Part shown: one piece after another, positions 43,895 through 49,305 of the stretch
Position numbering within the stretch: the first letter of the stretch is position 1
Layout of the letters: every line of letters begins with the position of its first letter
Assembly (NCBI RefSeq): GCF_036567765.1
Contig: NZ_DATCTU010000090.1
Span: 1 to 49,305 of the forward strand
Reading direction: 5' to 3'
DNA from: Pseudobacteroides sp.
Lineage (GTDB): Bacteria > Bacillota > Clostridia > Acetivibrionales > DSM-2933
DNA: 49,305 nucleotides
Program-made: the position numbers and the translations under genes
The notes under the pieces: model-generated
Told to the model about the DNA's origin: nothing
Databases searched by the model: none
The model's input: the letters and a program-made list of their open reading frames with translations, nothing else

Positions 43895-44555
43895 GAAATA
43901 CAATAAAAGATATATTTTAAAAGACATAAACCTTGAAGTGGAAAAAGGAATTATATCAGGCATCTTGGGCCAAAATGGCAGCGGAAAATCAACCCTGATG
44001 AAAATTTTATCAGGAATTGAAAAGCCCGATTCGGGAGAGGTACTTATAAATGGTATAAAACCGGGCACATCCACTAAATCTCAAGTTGCATTTTTAACAG
44101 AAAACAACCAGCTGTATGATTGGATGAGTGTCAATGATGCAATCAATTTTCACCAAGATTTCTTCCAGGACTTTGATGTAAAAAAGTGTGATGAGCTGAT
44201 GGATTTCATGGACTTAACGGAGAATTACAGATTAAAAAAAATGTCCAAAGGTATGCTCCAAAGGTTGAGGTTAAGCCTTACATTAGCTAGGAATTCATCG
44301 GTCTATTTGTTGGATGAACCCTTTATGGGAATAGATACAATAACGAGAGATAAGATAATAAAGGCCATAAACAGTTACTACTGTGATGATTCATGTGTCA
44401 TTATAACTACCCATTTAATAAGTGAAGTAGAACGTATCTTGGACAAAGTATCGTTCATATCGGAGGGAAGCATTGCTTTATCGGGGGATTGTGAAGATCT
44501 GAGATTTGAACAGAATCAATCTATAGAAGATATGTACAGGAAGTTGTATACTTGA
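43860..44555 (+). CDS. ABC transporter ATP-binding protein
   Basis: A 231-residue ABC ATPase. Walker A is GQNGSGKST, the signature is degenerate (MSKGMLQRL instead of LSGGQ), Walker B is VYLLDEPFMGID, and the H-loop is TTHL. The frame is open from 43824, but ATG 43860 follows AGGGG and begins the normal N-terminus (MQAIVKIKNLCKKYN). It overlaps the GntR gene. The most likely partner is the membrane protein at 44854, with a small gene between them. The substrate is unknown; YtrA-controlled systems often respond to cell-wall stress. Confidence 0.92.
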   Translation: MQAIVKIKNLCKKYNKRYILKDINLEVEKGIISGILGQNGSGKSTLMKILSGIEKPDSGEVLINGIKPGTSTKSQVAFLTENNQLYDWMSVNDAINFHQDFFQDFDVKKCDELMDFMDLTENYRLKKMSKGMLQRLRLSLTLARNSSVYLLDEPFMGIDTITRDKIIKAINSYYCDDSCVIITTHLISEVERILDKVSFISEGSIALSGDCEDLRFEQNQSIEDMYRKLYT

Positions 44556-44643
44556 AGTATAAAAATAATCTGTTCTCCTTATGCTTTGGAGATTGGTTGA
44601 CATAGATTTTTATCTTATCTGATTTAAACCGGGGGGTGAAGGT

Positions 44644-44811
44644 GTGGGTTTATTTGATAACTTTTTGAACCAAATAAGGAATTTCTTTAGGCCTGGTATG
44701 GTCGTTTATGAAGCAAAAGAAAATAAAAAAACAAACAAAATTGATAAAAAGAAAACTGCAAAGGAAACAAAGACTGCTAATGCAGAGCAACCTCAGATAA
44801 AAAATGCATAA
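44644..44811 (+). CDS. Small Lys-rich protein with amphipathic N-terminus, unknown
   Basis: A 55-residue frame starting at GTG 44644, behind a very strong ribosome site (GGGGGGTGAAGG, 44631-44642). The N-terminal stretch GLFDNFLNQIRNFF is amphipathic and could bind a membrane surface; the rest is rich in Lys, Thr and Glu (KENKKTNKIDKKKTAKETK) and should be disordered. It lies between the ABC ATPase and the permease in the same direction. A TTGACA at 44597-44602 lacks a clear -10 box. I do not recognise a family. The ribosome site and operon position support it as real. Confidence 0.6.
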   Translation: MGLFDNFLNQIRNFFRPGMVVYEAKENKKTNKIDKKKTAKETKTANAEQPQIKNA

Positions 44812-44853
44812 TTATAAGTTTATAAGTTTTCAACATTTATATGGGAGATTTGT

Positions 44854-45972
44854 ATGACAAAGCTATTGAAATACGAGTTCTTAAGAAGTTCTAAAGTAAT
44901 ATTGATATCATCTGCTATAATAATATTGTTTAATCTTGTTTTGCTTTTAGATATTTCATTATCATTATCTGAAGCACTGGCATATTTCCTTTCGTTAATA
45001 GGTATAGCTATATTTTCCATTATGATGTTTTATGAAATAGGAATTTTTAGAAAAGACTTTATAAATTGTTCGCCAAATATTATACAGCTTGTGCCCAGGT
45101 CGGCATTTCAGATAATTGGTACCAAAATATTTAAAGCATTCATCTGCATATCGCTTTATTATTCCATAATGGTCATATTCAGCCTCATAAATAGTAAGGC
45201 TTATATAAATAACTATCTTATCTTTTATAGTTCATATAATGCAGTTCCGATGATAGGCGTAGTTTTTTGGAATTTAATCTTTTTAATGTTGGATTTGTTA
45301 TTGATAGGCATTCTATCCCTGATAATTGCACATAGGGTCTCAATTGACAGAAAGAAGGCACTAGTGCTAGCTTCCATGTTTGGTGTGCTTACGATAGTAT
45401 TGATAGCCATTTTATTAACAAGTATAAGCATCCCATTTGCTTACTCGGATAACATTTATGAATGTGAAAGCCTGGCTGTTGTTTTTGCAATATTGTTTTC
45501 ATTAATCTGCTTGATATTGGACAACAAGCGTATTCTATCAAAGTCAAGCATTAAATTCTTTGCGGCTCCTATCTTGTTGATCATAATAATATCTTCAGTT
45601 GCTCAGGCAGTTACATATTCCAACAGGGTAATTGAAAAAATTGATTATCCCTTTGAAAACGACCGACAGGCTATAGGTAAGTGGGAAAGCATAGGAAGAG
45701 TGGATGATATGGATAGCTTTAATCCTGCCAAGAATCGATACATAACAAGTTATCCCCAATTAGAAAAAATAAACATAATGACTGGCGGCAAAACAGACGC
45801 TTCATATATAAGCTGGACCCGGAACATGCTTGTAAACCACAGGCTGTCTACGGTTAATCCATATAATATAAGGACTTATAACGGTATAAAATACATGTTT
45901 GTGGAGTGGAAAAACGAAGAGTTTGTATATGAACATATTAAACCGTTTTATCTGGTCTTGCAGCAAAAATAA
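44854..45972 (+). CDS. ABC-2-type membrane permease, probable partner of the upstream ATPase
   Basis: A 372-residue membrane protein. The N-terminus (MTKLLKYEFLRSSKVILISS) is typical of ABC-2-type permeases, followed by about seven hydrophobic segments to residue ~255. The last ~110 residues form a soluble domain probably outside the cell (IDYPFENDRQAIGKWESIGR, then KYMFVEWKNEEFVYEHIKPF). The extracytoplasmic domain resembles a small sensor or lipocalin-like fold seen in some regulated ABC systems. ATG 44854 follows GGGAGA. Partnering with the ATPase is inferred from the operon. Confidence 0.82.
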   Translation: MTKLLKYEFLRSSKVILISSAIIILFNLVLLLDISLSLSEALAYFLSLIGIAIFSIMMFYEIGIFRKDFINCSPNIIQLVPRSAFQIIGTKIFKAFICISLYYSIMVIFSLINSKAYINNYLIFYSSYNAVPMIGVVFWNLIFLMLDLLLIGILSLIIAHRVSIDRKKALVLASMFGVLTIVLIAILLTSISIPFAYSDNIYECESLAVVFAILFSLICLILDNKRILSKSSIKFFAAPILLIIIISSVAQAVTYSNRVIEKIDYPFENDRQAIGKWESIGRVDDMDSFNPAKNRYITSYPQLEKINIMTGGKTDASYISWTRNMLVNHRLSTVNPYNIRTYNGIKYMFVEWKNEEFVYEHIKPFYLVLQQK

Positions 45973-46042
45973 TAAGACGTTAAATTGATAAGGTTGTAAT
46001 CTGATTAATCTCACTATCACTAATTTTAGAGGGGGAGAAAAA

Positions 46043-46252
46043 ATGTTAAAAACTGAACCTAAATTGACAAATATGCAGCAAAAAATTGCATGCCTCATAG
46101 CAAAGGGGTATACAAACTATCAAATAGCAAGTGTATTAGAAATTGCCGAAGGAACCGTAAATGCACATATACATAATATATTCAATAAATTTAGGTTCCA
46201 TAATAGGGCTCAGATTGCAGTTCTTGCATATGAGAAACAAATTATCGATTAA
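46043..46252 (+). CDS. Stand-alone LuxR/GerE-type helix-turn-helix protein
   Basis: A 69-residue protein made only of a LuxR-type HTH: PKLTNMQQKIACLIAKGYTN, YQIASVLEIAEGTVNAHIHN, then IFNKFRFHNRAQIAVLAYEK. Size and content resemble GerE, the late mother-cell sporulation regulator, although several families of short LuxR HTH proteins exist. ATG 46043 follows AGAGGGGGAG. It sits 70 bp after the permease and 82 bp before a holin-like gene. It could regulate the adjacent holin or late sporulation genes; this is inference. Confidence 0.85.
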   Translation: MLKTEPKLTNMQQKIACLIAKGYTNYQIASVLEIAEGTVNAHIHNIFNKFRFHNRAQIAVLAYEKQIID

Positions 46253-46334
46253 CAACAATTAGCTACGGATACCGGGCTGTATAGTTACATCGGCTTGGTA
46301 TCTATAAGTATATAGCATTTAGGGAGGATAAACT

Positions 46335-46700
46335 GTGGACATTTTTCATGACATTTTTTTGAAGTTGCTTCAATATTTAATTGAAGTTGCAATAGCAATA
46401 TTAGTACCAATAGTTATCAGATTTGTTCTGACCAAGACAAATAAGGAAAACTTACTCAAGTATGTTACCATTGCAGGAACTGTTGTAAAGGCAGTTGAGC
46501 AGATTTACGGGGGCGGTAATGGGGGTACTAAGAAATCTGCTGCTGTATCCAAGCTTTCACAAATGACTCGGGGAAAGCTTTCCACCGATGACATACATCA
46601 CTTGATTGAGGCTGCAGTCTTTGAGATGAATAAGGATATAAAACATGCAATTATGACAATTCCCGATGTACAAGAATCTAAAAAGGTAAAAGCCAGCTGA
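46335..46700 (+). CDS. LLH-type (superfamily 6) phage holin-like protein
   Basis: A 121-residue protein with one N-terminal membrane helix (about residues 8-34, LLQYLIEVAIAILVPIVIRF) and a soluble helical domain, matching the LLH holin family (Phage_holin_6-type; KYVTIAGTVVKAVEQIY and STDDIHHLIEAAVFEMNK). Holins make membrane lesions that release endolysin. Here no phage structural, lysin or integrase genes are nearby. The start is GTG 46335 behind AGGGAGG. It follows the LuxR-type gene and may be co-transcribed. Confidence 0.82.
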   Translation: MDIFHDIFLKLLQYLIEVAIAILVPIVIRFVLTKTNKENLLKYVTIAGTVVKAVEQIYGGGNGGTKKSAAVSKLSQMTRGKLSTDDIHHLIEAAVFEMNKDIKHAIMTIPDVQESKKVKAS

Positions 46701-46870
46701 TGAAGTTCCAGCATAGCCTTGGCTAAATAGAAATATAATTAAAATCATACAAACTTAATACAAATAAAATATATGACATATATATGATATTTTTGGGTAT
46801 AATGTTATTAGAAAGATGAAAAGTAACATATTTCAAGCTTTCCTTAGATATATTCAAAATTTTGATAAAT

Positions 46871-46909
46871 ATTAAAAGTGAAAAAACTTAGATTAGTGAC
46901 ACTTTTAAT
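46871..46909. repeat. Dispersed AAAAGTG...CACTTTT element, copy 3
   Basis: ATTAAAAGTG (46871-46880) pairs perfectly with CACTTTTAAT (46900-46909) around a 19-nt loop, the same loop length as the copy at 25889-25925. Confidence 0.55.
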
Positions 46910-47187
46910 GTAGTGACTTATTATGAGAACCTCCTGTATGAGTGCAGTGTTAAGGATAAAATACAGCTAAATACATAAAAAGATATTCAGCAAATATTAA
47001 ACTTGTATAAAAGGTAAGATTTACAGGATGTAACAATTGATTAACCCACTAATATGCAGCAGAACTCGTAGTTTTATTATAATAATGATGATCGGTTTAA
47101 GCTTAAATTCATATTTCTAAATAAACTAATATATAGGACTAAAATAATACAATATATTTGACTGGAGTTTTTCTAATAGGCACATTT

Positions 47188-47234
47188 GAAAAAAGATTCC
47201 TATTCTCGGTAACGTTAATAGGAATCTTTTATTA
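47188..47234. terminator. Bidirectional rho-independent terminator
   Basis: GATTCCTATT (47195-47204) pairs with AATAGGAATC (47217-47226). T-runs follow on both strands (TTTTATTATTTT on plus, TTTTTTC on minus). It serves the minus-strand LysM-CAP gene ending at 47264 and any transcript from the left. Confidence 0.88.
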
Positions 47235-47263
47235 TTTTCATGTCCAGGGAACTTCCTTCAGCA

Positions 47264-47878
47264 CTAACCCAAAGGCTTCATGAACATTTGAGTCCAGTAG
47301 TTTACTCCACTGCTGGTTTTGGCAAGACCAATACCGATATGGGTATAAGAAGGGCTAAGAATATTGGCTCTATGTCCTGGTGAATTCATCCAGCCATTCA
47401 TAACTTCTGCAGGTGTTCTCTGACCGTAAGCTATGTTTTCACCAGCTGATGAGAACCTGATTCCGAAAGATTCCATCATTTTAAATGGAGAACCGTATGT
47501 CGGAGAGGTATGGGAGAAGTAACCCTTATTTATCATATCCTGGGATTTATATCTCGCAACCCTGGAGAGCTGCCAATCTACTTTTAAAGCGGGCAGACCA
47601 TTTTTTGACCTTTCAATATTCACAAGTCTGAAAACTTCATCTTCATAAGCTTTTGTACTGCTTTGGCTTGGAATTATCAGCTTTTGCCCAGGGTAGATCA
47701 AGTTTGCATTCTTGACTGTTGGATTCTGGGCTAAAATTTCATTAATACCGGCCTGGTGTTTTACTGCTATTTTCCAGATAGTATCACCAGGTTGCACAGT
47801 ATAAGTGGTGTTCTGTGCATAAACATTTACAGTACACAGCATAATAAATATTGATATTAAAAAAAATATTTTTTTCAA
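47264..47878 (-). CDS. Exported LysM-CAP (SCP-like) domain protein
   Basis: A 204-residue secreted protein. A signal peptide (1-21) is followed by a LysM domain (about 25-70, YTVQPGDTIWKIAVKHQAG and NLIYPGQKLIIP) that should bind peptidoglycan, and a CAP domain (about 78-204) with RLVNIERSKNGLPALKVD, FSHTSPTYGSPFKMM, AGENIAYGQRTPAEVMNGWM and NSPGHRANILSPSYTHIGIG. The His and Glu residues of the CAP cavity are intact. Similar proteins occur in spore coats and on cell walls of Bacilli and Clostridia. The start is TTG 47878 with GAGGTGAT upstream. Function is not known in detail. Confidence 0.92.
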   Translation of the reverse strand: MKKIFFLISIFIMLCTVNVYAQNTTYTVQPGDTIWKIAVKHQAGINEILAQNPTVKNANLIYPGQKLIIPSQSSTKAYEDEVFRLVNIERSKNGLPALKVDWQLSRVARYKSQDMINKGYFSHTSPTYGSPFKMMESFGIRFSSAGENIAYGQRTPAEVMNGWMNSPGHRANILSPSYTHIGIGLAKTSSGVNYWTQMFMKPLG

Positions 47879-47981
47879 AAATAATCACCTCGCCACATAT
47901 TTTTTGACACAGAATAAGATATTATGTCAGGCAATTATTCTTTATACATGAAATTATATTAAAATTGATTATGAATCTCCT

Positions 47982-48005
47982 TTATTAGCACTTTTATTAG
48001 CACTT
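47982..48005. repeat. Tandem 12-nt repeat
   Basis: TTATTAGCACTT is repeated twice head to tail directly at the 3-prime end of the DUF2809 gene. The unit resembles the right arm of the 37-nt dispersed element (TTAATAGCACTTTTAT at 17998-18013). Confidence 0.6.
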
Positions 48006-48374
48006 TTAATCTATTAGTTTGGTATCAATTATATAAACGAGAATTGCACCAATGGTATATGCCAGCAAATCAAAGGGATCAAAAACCGATCCTATCACCA
48101 ATCGTGCCAGCACGTTATGATTAAGCCCCAATAACTTTATGAGCCGTAAGAATTGCATAAATTCTGTAAGGTAGGCCAGACAAAGAGTAAAGACGGCCAG
48201 ATTTAAAGGCTTAAAATTGAAGAAAGCCTTTATAAGAAAATATATGAGTAAAATAACAATTATGTCTCCTGTAAATCCCCTTATAAACAGATTATCATTG
48301 AACATTTTTACTATAAGTACACAGCATAAAAAGCATATGGCGGATAAGGAAAAATAGATTAAACGTTTTTTCAA
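48006..48374 (-). CDS. DUF2809-family membrane protein
   Basis: A 122-residue protein with four hydrophobic helices. The conserved parts are FTGDIIVILLIYFLIKAF, LAYLTEFMQFLRLIKLLGL and RLVIGSVFDPFDLLAYTIGA, typical of DUF2809. Its function is unknown. The start is TTG 48374 behind AGCAGGAGTAAC. It stands alone, ending in the tandem repeat. Confidence 0.88.
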   Translation of the reverse strand: MKKRLIYFSLSAICFLCCVLIVKMFNDNLFIRGFTGDIIVILLIYFLIKAFFNFKPLNLAVFTLCLAYLTEFMQFLRLIKLLGLNHNVLARLVIGSVFDPFDLLAYTIGAILVYIIDTKLID

Positions 48375-48490
48375 AGTGTTACTCCTGCTATAATAGATTT
48401 ATCACTTAAATTTATTCAAAATTATTATATTGAATATGATGCATTAAAGCAAGTTGGTAATAAAAAACTAACAAAAGGACTTAGTGATTT

Positions 48491-49171
48491 ATGAGGAATG
48501 TGGAAGCCGCTAACATAAATAAAAACCTTGCAATATATGCAATCACCCATTTTTTTGTTGATGCAACAACAATAGCAGCATTGTTTTACTGCCATAAGGA
48601 GACCAACTTTCCAATTCTGATAGTTACATACAATCTGCTGGCATTTGGCCTTCAGCCCCTTTTAGGTCTTGCCTGTGATGCTTTTAAAAAGCCTGCTGCA
48701 GCTGCAGCTTTAGGCTGCATAATAAGCGGGTTATCAGTTCTTCTTACAGATGCTCCCTTTATTGCAATATGCTTGGCAGGCATAGGTAATGCACTTTTTC
48801 ATGTGGGGGGCGGTATGATAAGTCTCAGCTTAAGGCCTGGAAAGGCATCAGTGCCAGGATTGTTTGTTGCTCCAGGTGCTTTAGGTGTCCTTGTCGGAAC
48901 ACTATCTGGGAAAAATAGCCATGATATTAAGCTTATACTTTTAATTTTTTTAGCTGCAGCCATAATAATGATTCTCAGTTCAAAAGCCCCTGAAATAAAC
49001 TATAAAATACCCTCTGGCATAAATTGCCGCTTCTTTGAAGTTATAATGCTTCTTTTACTTATATCCATTTCCATTCGCTCAATGATAGGTTTGGCATTGG
49101 ACTTCCCCTGGAAATCAAACCTAAATCTCTTGTGTATGCTAACTTTAAGTGTTTTTCTGGGAAAAGTATAG
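48491..49171 (+). CDS. MFS-transporter-like protein, shorter than usual
   Basis: A 226-residue membrane protein resembling the N-terminal half of a major facilitator transporter: YAITHFFVDATTIAALFYCH, a GLQPLLGLACDAFKKP loop, GNALFHVGGGMISLSLRPGK and VAPGALGVLVGTLSGK. Related proteins have about 12 helices and ~380-400 residues. This one stops at TAG 49171 after roughly seven helices, in a segment (LSVFLGKV) where full-length relatives would continue. No continuation appears in the remaining 134 bp of the window, so it may be truncated or a half-size protein. ATG 48491 follows AAAGGA. Confidence 0.75.
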   Translation: MRNVEAANINKNLAIYAITHFFVDATTIAALFYCHKETNFPILIVTYNLLAFGLQPLLGLACDAFKKPAAAAALGCIISGLSVLLTDAPFIAICLAGIGNALFHVGGGMISLSLRPGKASVPGLFVAPGALGVLVGTLSGKNSHDIKLILLIFLAAAIIMILSSKAPEINYKIPSGINCRFFEVIMLLLLISISIRSMIGLALDFPWKSNLNLLCMLTLSVFLGKV

Positions 49172-49305
49172 TTTCGAAAAGTAACTGGTAATTGGCTTGA
49201 AAACAAAAATTCAGGTTTGATTCATAAAAAACAAGGTAAAAAACCTTATTGAACTTTGAAAAAAGTATATTGTTACGACAGAGCAAATAAAAAAGGGCAT
49301 GGCAA

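Larger units (their letters stand above)
46701..47263. other. Intergenic region after the holin gene
   Basis: About 560 bp, AT-rich. It contains the third copy of the 37-nt element (46871-46909) and, at its right end, a bidirectional terminator (47195-47234). No coding frame or promoter was supported. A small AGCCA/TGGCT inverted repeat overlaps and follows the holin stop but lacks a T-run. Confidence 0.5.

Noticed and set aside
46335..46700. Prophage remnant suggested by the holin
   Set aside because: No integrase, capsid, tail, lysin or attachment-site repeats were seen around it; the neighbours are chromosomal regulators and transporters.

Overview
The window comes from an AT-rich, spore-forming, cellulosome-producing member of the Clostridia. 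Sporulation and germination genes are present: a GerA-type receptor operon, a CwlD-like cortex amidase and a YheC/YheD-type ATP-grasp protein. Cellulosome genes are present too: three secreted proteins with an X-module plus dockerin, a giant GH26 mannanase, and a CBM3 protein. The pairing of an X-like module with a dockerin resembling type II suggests the Acetivibrio / Pseudobacteroides / Ruminiclostridium group. This is an inference from domain style, not a species identification. TTG and GTG starts behind strong G-rich Shine-Dalgarno sequences are common.

Layout. (1) 1-4.4 kb: overlapping operon for a germinant receptor (A, B, C subunits plus a 55-aa two-helix protein). (2) 4.4-6.9 kb: a degenerate fragment, a consensus promoter driving an anchored alpha/beta hydrolase and an ICMT-like methyltransferase, and a decayed FtsX permease. 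(3) 6.9-17.7 kb, all minus strand: two dockerin-bearing Cthe_2159-type beta-helix proteins, a DUF4956 membrane protein, a VTC-type polyphosphate polymerase homologue, a membrane/beta-propeller fusion and an SLH-LRR surface protein. (4) 17.8-23.1 kb: a repeat-rich intergenic region and a 1531-aa dockerin-bearing GH26 enzyme. (5) 23.2-31.1 kb: housekeeping and regulatory genes (DUF815 ATPase, phosphatidylserine decarboxylase, PrsA-like foldase, topoisomerase III, AraC-GyrI regulator, DUF1287 protein). (6) 31.3-39.2 kb: a tightly coupled operon for nucleotide-sugar synthesis and glycosyl transfer (tandem glycosyltransferase, CDP-glucose pyrophosphorylase, two extended SDRs, UDP-glucose dehydrogenase, cupin, YheC/D ATP-grasp), probably for a spore-surface glycan. 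(7) 39.3-42.9 kb: a membrane protein with its winged-helix regulator, CwlD, and a CBM3 protein without signal peptide. (8) 43.2-46.7 kb: a YtrA-type GntR regulator, ABC ATPase, small Lys-rich protein, permease, a stand-alone LuxR-type HTH and an LLH-type holin. (9) 47.2-49.2 kb: a LysM-CAP protein, a DUF2809 protein and a shortened MFS protein.

Most interesting: the block at 6.9-13.1 kb joins a DUF4956/VTC pair with dockerin-tagged, polysaccharide-binding beta-helix proteins. It may be a surface-polymer system plugged into the cellulosome. Other points of interest are two families of dispersed intergenic hairpins, the probable spore-glycan operon, the leaderless CBM3 protein, and the LuxR-holin pair outside any prophage. 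No rRNA, tRNA, CRISPR array, transposase or intact prophage was recognised.
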